Assembly (NCBI RefSeq): GCF_021869765.1
Contig: NZ_CP084580.1
Location: forward strand, 1,364,001 to 1,428,000
Reading direction: 5' to 3'
Length of the DNA stretch: 64,000 bases
Source: Chryseobacterium sp. MEBOG06
Lineage (GTDB): Bacteria > Bacteroidota > Bacteroidia > Flavobacteriales > Weeksellaceae
Positions 53,399-63,118 of this stretch are shown here, piece by piece (position 1 is the first letter of the stretch; the number at the start of each line of letters is the position of its first letter). The position numbers were made by a program, and so were the translations under genes. The notes below the pieces were generated by a model. That model searched no databases. It was not told the DNA's origin and saw only the letters and a list, made by a program, of their open reading frames with translations.

Positions 53399-55795
53399 TT
53401 AAAATTCCAAAAACTTCAGCTTAAACTGAATGGCAAAGTTCTGCTTGAAATTAGGAGTTGCATAATAGCCTACTCTGTAGAATAATCCCAGATTAAAATA
53501 GCTGGACAGGAAATTGTTCCATTCCAAACCTACTTCCTGATACAGATGATCAAGTTTTCTGAATTTAAACTGATGATATTCCGGGTGCTTCATATCTCCG
53601 ATAGTTCCCCTGAATACAAAATCAAAACTTGAAACATTGTGTCCAAAGCTTTTAAAATACAAGGGAAGTTTGTGAGTGAAATAATAGGCTATAAATTTGT
53701 CATTATAATATTTACCGCCCTCCAGCGTTGCAAAACCAAGATAAGAGGTAAGGTTAAAATTAAAGTCTTTGCCAGGAGAAGCAAGTCCGTTCATGGTAAA
53801 GTTTTTCCAGATTGGAGCCTGGCCTAAAACAGCCCCTCCATATAACCTGAAACCGGTAGTTCCGATTGGCGTTTTGAAATTATGAACAAAAAGGACATCA
53901 AAACGGGAATAATTAAAATCTCCGCCAAGCATTTTATAACTCTGCTCATAATTAAAATAAAGCTCAGGATATTTCTGATCGATCAGAGATTTTCCCTGTG
54001 GAGTCATAATATTGGTGGAATTCGGAGAATATTTTAACGTAAATAATGTGTTAAAATTTTTATAGGAAGTACCTCGGTCTCTGAACTGGTAGTCGAACTC
54101 AGCCTCTTCAATATTTCTTCTTGCTGCAAAGGCTAAGGTCAGACCATTCGTTACATCATTCATATAAGATAATGAGGCCCCTTTGAAGTGGAAATACCGG
54201 TCATTGTTCAGGTTATTACCGAAATTCATCATTCTCATTTTAAAATTCCACAGCTTTCTGTTGAATTCTCCCGAAGCCGTTACATCATCATACAATTCAA
54301 ATCTGAAGATTGAATTTTTTTCCAAGGTAGTTTTCACATCCAGCCCCATTCCATACTTCCATCTTCTATCTTTCACACCATAGGCAAAATAATAATCCGG
54401 AGAAAAATAGGGATTGAAATTTTCATTGATTTTTGCCTTTAATCCTAGTCTGAACCCTTCATAAGAGTTGTAATTCACAATTTCATCTACAGCAAAGTCT
54501 ACAGAGCGTACTCTGATCTGCCCGTTCAGTAATCCGGATAAGATCTGGGCCTTACTGTCTATATTATACTTTTTTCCTAAACTGTCTATTGTTTTATAGG
54601 TATTTTGCTCTCTGCTGGTAAGAGGATCAGTTCTGTATTTATCCAGAGAATGCCCGTCAATACTTTTTACTGAGAAGGTATACCCTTTAAAGTCTTTAGC
54701 CTTTTCTTCAATAGGGGATTCAAAATCAAAATATTTAGATGTCAGAAAGGCATAGGTGCCAAAGCTGTTTTTATCTTTTTTGTTGAGCCGGTCTTTATCG
54801 CCCATGGCCATTTTACCCATCTTAAGCTTTGCTTTTTCGTGAGCAAGGAACCATTTGTTATTGTAGAATACCCAGGTACTGGTAATAATCCCGTCGTTCT
54901 TATTTTTGCTGAAGTTTTCTATTTTTTTGATTCCGTAGGTTTCCGTATCTACATAGATGGCTCCATTGTATTTTCTTTTTCTGTCAGGATTCTTATAATT
55001 CACTTCGCGGAAGCGGATTACGAAGTTTTTTCTTCCGTCCAGCTCAATAGTATCAGACAGAAAAAATCTGTAAAGTCCTCTGTTTTCCGGTTTTACCTGT
55101 TCAGGAACTACATCTCTGTTACTTTGCTGAAGGGCAATCATCTCATAAATAGGCTGTCTCAGACCTGAGATCCTGTTATCCAGAATATTAATCTTTTCAC
55201 CATACTTTCTGGAGTACAGAAACTCCTGCGCTCTTTCCCAAAGGAAAAGTTTACTCTTTGAAAATATCCTTCTTGCGGTAATATTATTAAGAGAGTCTTT
55301 TTCTCTTTTTTTCTTAAAAAGATTTAAGTCATTGAAATACTCCTGAAACTGAGAGATGCTGTCCTCATCAATATCCAGGGAAATTTTTTCATAAGATTTA
55401 TAGGCATAGGAACCTAAACTTTTTGGAGAATTCTCATTGAATAGTTTGTTTACTTTTTTTAAAATTTCCAAAGCTCTGGGGTCACTTTTATCCTCAATGA
55501 CTATTGCTTCAATAGCAGTTGTTATTGAAGTTTTTTTGACGAGCGCTACTTCCATGCTGCTTTCCGGTGCAACGGTTTCTTTCTGATAAGAGTCAGCGTC
55601 AATCTCTATGGTTTTGCACCCTGTTTTAAATTCCAAAATACCCTGTTCATTGGTATAGCCGATAACCTTGTTGTCACAGGAAATTTTGGCATTAGATACA
55701 GGTTTTTGACTGGTGTCATCCACAACTTTTATTTTTGATTGTGAAAACCCCAAAAAACAGATCAGAAAAAATAATAACAGTAAACCCCTTTTCAT
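53399..55795 (-). CDS. DUF5686 family protein with carboxypeptidase-like regulatory domain
   Basis: 798 aa. Signal peptide (LLLLFFLICFLGFSQ), then a CarbopepD_reg-like domain (IKVVDDTSQKPVSNAKISCDN, VIGYTNEQGILEFKTGC) and a long DUF5686 region with outer-membrane barrel-like strands to the C-terminus (ends LKFLEF). Similar to the TonB-receptor-like proteins of Bacteroidota but with no plug domain. Likely an outer-membrane protein; function not known. Confidence 0.85.
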   Translation of the reverse strand: MKRGLLLLFFLICFLGFSQSKIKVVDDTSQKPVSNAKISCDNKVIGYTNEQGILEFKTGCKTIEIDADSYQKETVAPESSMEVALVKKTSITTAIEAIVIEDKSDPRALEILKKVNKLFNENSPKSLGSYAYKSYEKISLDIDEDSISQFQEYFNDLNLFKKKREKDSLNNITARRIFSKSKLFLWERAQEFLYSRKYGEKINILDNRISGLRQPIYEMIALQQSNRDVVPEQVKPENRGLYRFFLSDTIELDGRKNFVIRFREVNYKNPDRKRKYNGAIYVDTETYGIKKIENFSKNKNDGIITSTWVFYNNKWFLAHEKAKLKMGKMAMGDKDRLNKKDKNSFGTYAFLTSKYFDFESPIEEKAKDFKGYTFSVKSIDGHSLDKYRTDPLTSREQNTYKTIDSLGKKYNIDSKAQILSGLLNGQIRVRSVDFAVDEIVNYNSYEGFRLGLKAKINENFNPYFSPDYYFAYGVKDRRWKYGMGLDVKTTLEKNSIFRFELYDDVTASGEFNRKLWNFKMRMMNFGNNLNNDRYFHFKGASLSYMNDVTNGLTLAFAARRNIEEAEFDYQFRDRGTSYKNFNTLFTLKYSPNSTNIMTPQGKSLIDQKYPELYFNYEQSYKMLGGDFNYSRFDVLFVHNFKTPIGTTGFRLYGGAVLGQAPIWKNFTMNGLASPGKDFNFNLTSYLGFATLEGGKYYNDKFIAYYFTHKLPLYFKSFGHNVSSFDFVFRGTIGDMKHPEYHQFKFRKLDHLYQEVGLEWNNFLSSYFNLGLFYRVGYYATPNFKQNFAIQFKLKFLEF

Positions 55796-55967
55796 GTAAA
55801 AAAACTAGTTCAAAATTAATAATATTTATTGTGTTGGAAAAGTTTTTAACAGAGTATAACATTGATTTAATCTAATCTTCTAATGTGAGATTTTAATGAT
55901 GCATTAAAGTTAATACAGCCTTGAAGAATATCTAGATAGTCTTTCTGTATTTAGAGCAGATTTTGAA

Positions 55968-56004
55968 TAAAAAAACTCCCAAATAGATTATATTCAGGAG
56001 TTTT
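55968..56004 (-). terminator. Intrinsic terminator after alaS
   Basis: On the minus strand AAAACTCC (56004-55997) pairs with GGAGTTTT (55979-55972), loop of 17 bases, followed by TTTT. Confidence 0.7.
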
Positions 56005-56032
56005 CAATATTTTAAAAGAATTTTTTCTATTC

Positions 56033-58636
56033 TTAAAGTGCTAAAGCTTTTTGATAAGCATTTTCCAATCCGTCAAGGTTTTTACCCCCTGCTGTTGCAA
56101 AGCCGGGATTTCCTCCGCCTCCGCCTTGGATTTCTTTTGCAAGATCTTTTACGATAGCTCCAGCCTGATAATCCTTTGCAAGATCATCAGAAACACCTAC
56201 AGTAATCATAGGTTTTCCGTCCGCATCAGATAGGATTATGGTTACTGAAGCAGGGATTTCTCTTTTTAACTGGAATACGATATCTTTTACAGAACCTGCA
56301 TCCAGAGAAGTTTTCTTTACCAGAAGCTGTTTATTGCCTTTCTGTTCATAAGCATTCTTCCATTCTCCGATTTCCCCTTTAGCTTTTTCCTTTTTAAGAG
56401 CATCCACTTCAGATCTTAATGAAGCATTCTCATCAATCAGTTTTTCTATAGATCTTACAACATCTTTAGATTTCAGCAATTGAGAAAGTTCAGAAATCTG
56501 CTTCTCAAGGTTTTTGAAATATGCTTCAGATTGATCACCTGAAATCGCTTCAATTCTTCTGATTCCTGCAGCAGCAGAACTTTCGGAAGTAATTTTGAAA
56601 TGACCGATTTCGCTGGTGTTTTTTACGTGAGTTCCCCCGCAAAGTTCTTTTGAACTTCCGAACTGGATCATTCTCACACTGTCACCGTATTTTTCACCAA
56701 ATAAAGCCATCGCTCCTTTATCCAGAGCTTCCTGGATAGGAATATTTCTGAATTCCTGTAAAGCAATACTTTCTTTGATCTTATGATTTACTTTTTCTTC
56801 AATTAAAGCCAATTCCTCCTCCGTCATTTTATTAAAGTGAGAGAAGTCGAAACGAAGATAATCAGGACCTACATAAGAACCTTTCTGTTCTACGTGAGTT
56901 CCTAAAACATCCCTTAGTGCTTCATGCAGAAGGTGAGTTACAGAGTGGTTGGCCTGAGAGTTCTTTCTTTCAGAAGCATTTACTTTAGCATTGAAAACCG
57001 CTTCCGGATTTTTTGGAAGACCGCTGATTAATGAAATAATCAATCCGTTTTCTTTCTTAGTCTCCAGTACTTCAACGCTTTCAGAAGCATTTTCCAATAC
57101 TCCGTGATCTCCAACCTGTCCACCTCCTTCAGGGTAGAACGGAGAGCTGCTTAATACCACCTGATAAAATTCGCCGTCTTTGTTTTCTACCTTTCTGTAT
57201 CTTGTAATATACGTTTCAGATTCTGTCTGGTCGTATCCTACAAATGTTTCAGGTTTATCTTCAAGATTTACCCAGTCATAGACTTTCTGAGCAGAATCTT
57301 GCTGAGAACGCTTTCTTTGCTTTTCTCTTTCAGCTTTAAATCCTTCCTCATCAATCGTTAACCCTTTTTCTTCTGCAATAATTCTTGTCAAATCATCCGG
57401 GAAACCATAAGTATCATACAACTCGAATACTTCAGGAGTGGGTAAGACTTTCTGATTATCTGCAATAGTCTGCTGAATTAATTTTTCAACTCTGATCAGA
57501 CCCGTTTCAATAGTTTTAAGGAAAGATTCTTCTTCACTTTTAATTACCTCAGTCACCAAAGTTCCCTGTTTTTTCAGTTCCGGGAAGAATTCACCCATTT
57601 GTTCCTGAAGAACAGCAACTAATTTATAAAGGAAAGGTTCCTGCATTCCTAAGAATCTGTAAGCATAGGAAATTCCTCTTCTTAAAATTCTTCTGATCAC
57701 ATAACCTGCACCTCCGCTTGAAGGAAGCTGCCCGTCTGCAATAGCAAAAGAAACCGCTCTGATGTGGTCTACCACTACACGGATAGCAATATCCTTTTCA
57801 TCTTCTAAGATTCCTGTGTATTTCTTACCGGAAAGTTCTTCCACCTTAGCAATCAATGGAGTGAAAACATCCGTATCATAGTTGGATGATTTTCCTTGAA
57901 GTGCCATGCAAAGACGCTCAAAGCCCATTCCTGTGTCCACGTGCTGAGCAGGAAGTTTTTCTAATGATTTATCTGCTTTTCTGTTGAATTCCATGAAAAC
58001 CAGATTCCATACTTCCACCACTTGAGGATGGTCATTATTAACCAGTTCAAGCCCTGAAACTTTGGCTTTTTCTTCTGGCGTTCTCAAGTCAATATGGATT
58101 TCTGAACACGGCCCGCATGGTCCGCTTTCACCCATTTCCCAGAAGTTATCTTTCTTATTTCCGTTGATGATTCTGTCCTCAGAAATATGAGATTTCCAGA
58201 AATCGTAAGCATCCTGGTCTCTGTCTAGGTTTTCAGAAGCATCACCTTCAAAAATCGTTACATATAAATTGTCTTTTGGAATTCCGTATACTTCAGTAAG
58301 TAATTCCCAGGCAAAAGCAATAGCCTCTTTTTTGAAGTAATCCCCGAAAGACCAGTTTCCTAGCATTTCAAACATAGTGTGGTGGTAAGTATCTCTACCC
58401 ACATCATCCAAATCATTATGCTTCCCTGAAACCCTAAGACACTTTTGTGTATCGGCAATTCTAGGGGCGGTAGGAGTTTTGTAGCCCAGGAAAAAATCCT
58501 TGAACTGCGTCATTCCTGAGTTGGAAAACATAAGGGTAGGATCATCTTTCAGCACAATAGGAGCTGAAGGAACGATAAGGTGCTCCTTACTTTTAAAATA
58601 ATCTAAAAATTTTTGACGTATCTCTTGTGATGTCAT
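56033..58636 (-). CDS. alaS: Alanyl-tRNA synthetase
   Basis: 867 aa, normal length. N-terminal class II core with KFLDYFKSKEHLIVPSAPIV near 10, MFSNSGMTQFKDFFLG near 35, HTMFEMLGNWSFGDYFKKEAI near 84, GPCGPCSEIH near 170; editing domain with NHSVTHLLHEAL near 560 (HxxxH zinc site) and ELCGGTHVKNT near 663; DHHA1-like C-terminal Gly-rich GGGGGNPGFATAGGK near 845. Single gene. Confidence 0.95.
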   Translation of the reverse strand: MTSQEIRQKFLDYFKSKEHLIVPSAPIVLKDDPTLMFSNSGMTQFKDFFLGYKTPTAPRIADTQKCLRVSGKHNDLDDVGRDTYHHTMFEMLGNWSFGDYFKKEAIAFAWELLTEVYGIPKDNLYVTIFEGDASENLDRDQDAYDFWKSHISEDRIINGNKKDNFWEMGESGPCGPCSEIHIDLRTPEEKAKVSGLELVNNDHPQVVEVWNLVFMEFNRKADKSLEKLPAQHVDTGMGFERLCMALQGKSSNYDTDVFTPLIAKVEELSGKKYTGILEDEKDIAIRVVVDHIRAVSFAIADGQLPSSGGAGYVIRRILRRGISYAYRFLGMQEPFLYKLVAVLQEQMGEFFPELKKQGTLVTEVIKSEEESFLKTIETGLIRVEKLIQQTIADNQKVLPTPEVFELYDTYGFPDDLTRIIAEEKGLTIDEEGFKAEREKQRKRSQQDSAQKVYDWVNLEDKPETFVGYDQTESETYITRYRKVENKDGEFYQVVLSSSPFYPEGGGQVGDHGVLENASESVEVLETKKENGLIISLISGLPKNPEAVFNAKVNASERKNSQANHSVTHLLHEALRDVLGTHVEQKGSYVGPDYLRFDFSHFNKMTEEELALIEEKVNHKIKESIALQEFRNIPIQEALDKGAMALFGEKYGDSVRMIQFGSSKELCGGTHVKNTSEIGHFKITSESSAAAGIRRIEAISGDQSEAYFKNLEKQISELSQLLKSKDVVRSIEKLIDENASLRSEVDALKKEKAKGEIGEWKNAYEQKGNKQLLVKKTSLDAGSVKDIVFQLKREIPASVTIILSDADGKPMITVGVSDDLAKDYQAGAIVKDLAKEIQGGGGGNPGFATAGGKNLDGLENAYQKALAL

Positions 58637-59003
58637 AGTATTGCTTTTGCTTTTTTTAATATCAAATTTTGATAAGATGCAAATTTAAGATTTTTAGGTG
58701 ATTTAATGTCTAATATTTGACATTTTCAAGGTTGATTCGCCAAATATTACCTATAATAGTTTCTGTAGCAATGAATATATTCGCATTGTTTTTTAAAAAA
58801 ACATAATGACGCAAAGTTTTTTGAATCATTTCTTTACGCTTTAAAAACATTCTTATTATCTGAAATTTTTTATGCCTTTGCCTTTTCCAATAGTAAAATC
58901 TGCTATAATGTTAAAAACCATTAGTACCCCGAATGTTTTTTGTTCATCTCCATTTAACTTATTATCTTCGTTATGATCTGAATAAGATAAAATCAGTCGC
59001 CCG
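58637..59003. other. Divergent promoter region of alaS and the ECF operon
   Basis: 367 bp. Leftward TAAATTTG box (58687-58680) for alaS and rightward promoter (58940-58970) for the sigma factor; nothing coding seen. Confidence 0.5.
58940..58970 (+). promoter_or_regulatory. Predicted promoter of the ECF sigma operon
   Basis: TTG (58940-58942), 20-nt spacer, TATCTTCG (58963-58970), one mismatch to TAnnTTTG. Start codon 34 bp after. Confidence 0.5.
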
Positions 59004-59555
59004 ATGATGAAAAATGAGACGCTGAAAAGCTGGATAGAGCTATATTCAGGACCACTTTTAAAGAAAGCACTGTATGTACTTTCTAATAAAGAAGATGCAC
59101 AGGATGTAGTTCAGGACGTTTTTCTGGCTGCCTATTCTGCCTATGATTCTTTTGAAGGAAAAAGCCAGCCTTTAACATGGCTGATGGCTATTCTCAACAG
59201 AAAAGTTGCTGATTTTTACAGGAAAAAATATAAATCTGAAACCAACATCAGACTCGATCATTTTTTTGATGAAACAGGATCATGGAAGAGTAATGATGTT
59301 CTGAAGGACTGGAATGTATCAGGAACAGAAACTGAACTTTTGGACAATCATGATTTTAACAAAACATTGGAAGAATGTATTGAAGAATTGCCCGCCAGAT
59401 GGAAAATCCTGTTAAAAATGTATTACATCGAAGAAAAAAAAGCACCGGAAGTAAGTCAGGAATTGAATGTTTCAACGACTAACCTTTGGAAGATTCTTCA
59501 AAGAAGCCGGATGCAGCTGAGAGAATGCCTGGAGTTCAACTGGTTTTCAAGATGA
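59004..59555 (+). CDS. ECF-type RNA polymerase sigma factor
   Basis: 183 aa. Sigma region 2 (NKEDAQDVVQDVFLAAYSAY near 28-47, TWLMAILNRKVADFYRKK near 58-75) and region 4 (ECIEELPARWKILLKMYYIEEKKAPEVSQELNVS near 125-160). The stop TGA overlaps the ATG of the next gene (ATGA), a strong sign of translational coupling to an anti-sigma factor. Operon partners suggest control of an oxidative-damage (reactive chlorine) response. Confidence 0.9.
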   Translation: MMKNETLKSWIELYSGPLLKKALYVLSNKEDAQDVVQDVFLAAYSAYDSFEGKSQPLTWLMAILNRKVADFYRKKYKSETNIRLDHFFDETGSWKSNDVLKDWNVSGTETELLDNHDFNKTLEECIEELPARWKILLKMYYIEEKKAPEVSQELNVSTTNLWKILQRSRMQLRECLEFNWFSR

Positions 59556-59833
59556 TAAGTGAAATGATAAAAAAGATTCTACATATATTGTTTTTACCCT
59601 GCAGCGAGGCAACTCTGCTGATGGAAAAACGTAATGCCCAATCCATTTCTGCGAAAGAAAACCGGATGCTGAGCCTGCACCTGATGATCTGCAAATGGTG
59701 CAAGATGTACAATGAAAAATTGAAAGTACTGGATAAGATTTTTGAAAAGACATTTTCTGAAAAGAAAACTGAAATAAATGAGTCTGAAATTCAGGATTTT
59801 AAAAATAAAATGATTGATAAATTAAATTTTTAA
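59552..59833 (+). CDS. Putative ZAS-type anti-sigma factor
   Basis: 93 aa from ATG 59552, overlapping the sigma stop by four bases. The motif HLMICKWC near residues 45-52 is H-x3-C-x2-C, the zinc-binding anti-sigma signature, where zinc release by oxidation frees the sigma factor. No membrane helix, as in cytosolic redox-sensing anti-sigmas (RsrA type). An in-frame upstream start at 59486 lies inside the sigma gene and is unlikely. Confidence 0.72.
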   Translation: MISEMIKKILHILFLPCSEATLLMEKRNAQSISAKENRMLSLHLMICKWCKMYNEKLKVLDKIFEKTFSEKKTEINESEIQDFKNKMIDKLNF

Positions 59834-59912
59834 GAAAATTTTGTCAGGATTTTGAAATTGCCCCGACTATACTTTTGAAAACAACAAAGTATTCATTCAA
59901 AATCTTAAAAAT

Positions 59913-60362
59913 ATGGTCGGATCAACAAACGCGTTCAGCAAAAATCAATTACTATCCAGGTCAGGATATTATATCTCGCTTTTCGGAGCAGCTCTTATAT
60001 TACTCTGGATAGGAATTTTCAAATTTACACCTACTGAGGCAGCATCTATAAAACCTCTGGTAGAAAACCATTTTCTCACGTTTTTCGTATATAAAGTACT
60101 CAGTGGTCAGACAGTGTCAAACCTTATCGGAACGATAGAAATTATCATTGCCTTATTACTGATATTTAGTGCGAAATTTGCTGTACTAAAGAAGTATGCA
60201 GGAATAGGAATGATAGTTACTTTTCTGGTGACACTAAGCTATCTGTTTACCACCCCGGGAATATGGAAGGTAGTAGATGGAGTTCCTGTAACGGACTTTT
60301 TTATCTTAAAAGATCTGATGCTTTTAGGATTTGGATTAATGATTGTTCAAGATAATAAATAA
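59913..60362 (+). CDS. DUF417 family membrane protein (YkgB/RclC-like)
   Basis: 149 aa, four helices (about 18-37, 65-85, 92-112, 130-145). [25 protein letters not shown] near residue 30 and [12 protein letters not shown] near 133 fit DUF417, the family of E. coli RclC, part of the reactive chlorine species response. Its last base overlaps the MsrAB start (TAATG). Function probably protective against hypochlorous acid or related oxidants. Confidence 0.82.
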   Translation: MVGSTNAFSKNQLLSRSGYYISLFGAALILLWIGIFKFTPTEAASIKPLVENHFLTFFVYKVLSGQTVSNLIGTIEIIIALLLIFSAKFAVLKKYAGIGMIVTFLVTLSYLFTTPGIWKVVDGVPVTDFFILKDLMLLGFGLMIVQDNK

Positions 60363-61477
60363 TGAATAAAAAGCTAAATATGAAAAATATATTAATTGTA
60401 CTCGGAATCATTCTGGGTATAGCAGCCTTTGCTGCAGGGTCGGGGCTTTTCAAGCAAAACAAGCCAGGGCAAGTTGAAGTGAAAAAGGAAAAAGAGGAAA
60501 TTATGGATAATAAAAACGTTAAAGAAATTTATTTTGCAGGTGGATGTTTTTGGGGAACAGAGCATTTCTTTCAACAGATTCGCGGAGTAGTAGGAACAGA
60601 GGTAGGATATGCCAACGGAAATACTCAAAACCCAACTTATGAAGAAGTGGTAAGCCATACGACAGGCTTTGCAGAAACAGTAAAAGTGAAATATGATCCT
60701 GAACAGGTTGATTTGAAACTGCTGATTGATCTGTATTTTAAAACAATCGATCCTACCAGCAAAGATCAGCAGGGAAATGACAGAGGAAATCAATACAGAA
60801 CAGGAATTTATTATACCGATAAAACAGCTGAAAGCGTTGTGAAAGATGAAGTTCAGAAGTTAGCAAAAAGCTATAGTAAACCAGTGGTGGTCGAAACTAT
60901 TCCATTGAAAAATTTCTATAGAGCAGAAGATTATCATCAGGATTATCTGGATAAAAATCCGGGAGGGTATTGCCATATTGAACCAGGACTTTTTGAAATG
61001 GCCAAAAAGGCTAATCCACTTCCTAAGCCGGCTTATCATAAACAGGATAAGAAGGTTCTAAAAGAGAAACTGACGGCGGAACAATATAACGTTACTCAGG
61101 AAAACGGTACGGAAAGAGCTTTTCAAAATGAATACTGGAATGAAACCCGTGAAGGAATCTATGTAGATATCACAACGGGTGAACCTTTATTTGTTTCCAC
61201 AGATAAGTTCGAATCCGGTTGCGGGTGGCCAAGCTTTTCAAAACCGATTACGAAAAGTTTGATTGACGAAAAACTGGACCGTACGCATGGAATGGATAGA
61301 GTAGAGGTAAGAAGTAAAACCGGAGATGCCCATTTAGGCCATGTCTTTACGGATGGTCCTGCAGATAAAGGAGGTCTTCGTTATTGTATCAACAGTGCTT
61401 CCCTGAAATTTATTCCAAAAGCAGAGATGGAGAACAAAGGATACGGAAAATATCTTCCGTTGTTAGATAAAAAGTAA
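60362..61477 (+). CDS. msrAB: Bifunctional methionine sulfoxide reductase A/B, exported or membrane-anchored
   Basis: 371 aa. N-terminal hydrophobic anchor ([19 protein letters not shown], about 10-28), then MsrA with catalytic C62 in [11 protein letters not shown] and [22 protein letters not shown] loop near 132, then MsrB with CGWPSF near 290, [20 protein letters not shown] near 305 and catalytic C342 in [10 protein letters not shown]. MsrB lacks the two CxxC zinc pairs. Repairs both diastereomers of oxidised methionine in the envelope. Last gene of the ECF operon. Confidence 0.92.
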   Translation: MNKKLNMKNILIVLGIILGIAAFAAGSGLFKQNKPGQVEVKKEKEEIMDNKNVKEIYFAGGCFWGTEHFFQQIRGVVGTEVGYANGNTQNPTYEEVVSHTTGFAETVKVKYDPEQVDLKLLIDLYFKTIDPTSKDQQGNDRGNQYRTGIYYTDKTAESVVKDEVQKLAKSYSKPVVVETIPLKNFYRAEDYHQDYLDKNPGGYCHIEPGLFEMAKKANPLPKPAYHKQDKKVLKEKLTAEQYNVTQENGTERAFQNEYWNETREGIYVDITTGEPLFVSTDKFESGCGWPSFSKPITKSLIDEKLDRTHGMDRVEVRSKTGDAHLGHVFTDGPADKGGLRYCINSASLKFIPKAEMENKGYGKYLPLLDKK

Positions 61478-61486
61478 TTTGAAAGG

Positions 61487-61510
61487 AAGGCTGCCATTTG
61501 GCAGCCTTTT
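61487..61510. terminator. Intrinsic terminator after msrAB
   Basis: Perfect 9-bp stem AAGGCTGCC (61487-61495) / GGCAGCCTT (61500-61508), loop ATTT, T run. Confidence 0.85.
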
Positions 61511-61529
61511 ATTTTGGACTGGTGAAATA

Positions 61530-62171
61530 TCACATTTGAAATCTTTCTTTAATGCTTAGCATGGAGATATTCAGAAATATCAGAAATCCGAAAATAATAT
61601 AACACGCCTCTTTTGGAAAAGAAGTGAAAGCATTGAAGATTTTTCCATAAATAGGCGATTCAAAAGTGTCAACACTTGATGCTGTCAAATCTATTGTATC
61701 ATTACAAAGTAAGCATTCATATTCGGGTTGTTCAGCATTAGGATCCTTATAGCTGTAAACAGCAAATATGTTCCCTGTTTTATCCATATCAATGGCATAT
61801 TCCTCCTGTCGGGCTATATGCAGATCATTCAAAATAGATACAAAATCACCATATGTATTATGCTGTCCTAAGATAAACTCAATGCCAGATTCCTTTATGT
61901 TTCTTTTCTGAAGGTTTTTTAGTTCAGAAACGTATGACTTTGAGTCCTGATCAGCCCTACCCGGAGCTACTTTTATTTTCTTGTAATTCCAGTTTCTTAT
62001 TGATTCAAAGGTATAATCATAATTTTTCTTATTCTTGTCTAACTTTATCGGAAGTCCGATATCTATAACAGAGATATTAATTTGTTCAAACTTCTGATTT
62101 CCATAATACCAGAATAAAATAGGAATAAGAACAGCGCTGATCAGTCCCGGAACGTAGTATATTTTTTTCAC
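61530..62171 (-). CDS. Hypothetical membrane protein with two terminal helices
   Basis: 213 aa. One helix near residues 7-24, another near 188-206, and a polar extracytoplasmic middle part with ECLLCND (CxxC) near 150. No family recognised. Same direction as the ABC transporter genes, 99 bp downstream of the permease, so it may belong to the same transcript. Confidence 0.55.
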   Translation of the reverse strand: MKKIYYVPGLISAVLIPILFWYYGNQKFEQINISVIDIGLPIKLDKNKKNYDYTFESIRNWNYKKIKVAPGRADQDSKSYVSELKNLQKRNIKESGIEFILGQHNTYGDFVSILNDLHIARQEEYAIDMDKTGNIFAVYSYKDPNAEQPEYECLLCNDTIDLTASSVDTFESPIYGKIFNAFTSFPKEACYIIFGFLIFLNISMLSIKERFQM

Positions 62172-62270
62172 GGTTAGTGTTTTTACTTCAACTGAATGAA
62201 AATATTAAGCCAAAAAAGTGATCCGAAATGAACCACTTTTTTAGAATTATCTTTATTATTTGAGAATAGC

Positions 62271-63116
62271 TTACCAATCACGTTTTCTCAAAATCCAGTA
62301 AGATCCGAAGATAAAAACAGCACACCATACCAAACAGGCAATTAAACTTTCTGTAGGGTAGTGGAATTCATATTTTACACCCATCATTTTTACCATATTT
62401 AATCTCATCATAGGATTAGGAATAAGGCTTGACATACTTTCTAAAGGCAGAAGATGGGTCACAAAAAAATCGTTTTGCAGTATCTCATTTCTTTGCGGAC
62501 CCTGCATTCCACTTACTTTTGTGTATACTTCAACGGCTGTCAATATTCCCTCACCAATCCAGAAAACGAAAAGAGCAAGAAATACAAAAACAGATTTTCT
62601 GAGTAAAATAGAAAGGAACATTAAGAAACAGAAGAACGTAAACAGCTTTACAAAGTAATTTCCAATAAAGAAAATCTCTCCAAAAACCTTTGCAGATTCT
62701 TTGGTGTTCGAATATTTGTATCCTAGAAACATTGTAAGAGCAAATACAATGAGGGTAGAAACAATGGTGAAAATCCCGATTGTCAACAATTTTGAAGTGA
62801 TGAATTCTTTTCTGCTCAATCCGTCAATGGTATTCTGCTTAAACATCCGGTTGCTGAATTCCTGTGAAATTGAAAAAACAATGATCAACCCTAAGAAAAT
62901 TTTCAATAAAGCAACAATCCATGTGGTGAAATTCCATATTTCAGGAAAATTATAAATCCCCTGTTCTTTTAAATTAATGGTTCCTCCAAAAAGATCAAAA
63001 TCCACCAACCCAATAAAAAGCAATGCAATAAGAATGGCAAAATAGAGTATTGTGAAAACCTTGAATGGTTTGTAATTCAGGTTTTTATAGTATTCTAATT
63101 TTAATAGTTTTATCAT
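62271..63116 (-). CDS. ABC-2 type transporter permease
   Basis: 281 aa with six hydrophobic segments (near 18-38, 68-86, 110-135, 150-172, 176-198, 255-275). ITSKLLTIGIFTIVSTLIVF and the final YWILRKRDW fit ABC-2 permeases (DrrB/NatB type). It starts 2 bp after the ATPase gene stop; the pair exports an unknown substrate (NatAB or antibiotic/peptide efflux types). Confidence 0.82.
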   Translation of the reverse strand: MIKLLKLEYYKNLNYKPFKVFTILYFAILIALLFIGLVDFDLFGGTINLKEQGIYNFPEIWNFTTWIVALLKIFLGLIIVFSISQEFSNRMFKQNTIDGLSRKEFITSKLLTIGIFTIVSTLIVFALTMFLGYKYSNTKESAKVFGEIFFIGNYFVKLFTFFCFLMFLSILLRKSVFVFLALFVFWIGEGILTAVEVYTKVSGMQGPQRNEILQNDFFVTHLLPLESMSSLIPNPMMRLNMVKMMGVKYEFHYPTESLIACLVWCAVFIFGSYWILRKRDW

Positions 63117-63118
63117 GA

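Noticed and set aside
59486..59551. Upstream extension of the anti-sigma gene
   Set aside because: Would overlap the sigma gene by 70 bp; ATG 59552 overlaps the sigma stop as ATGA, the usual coupling.
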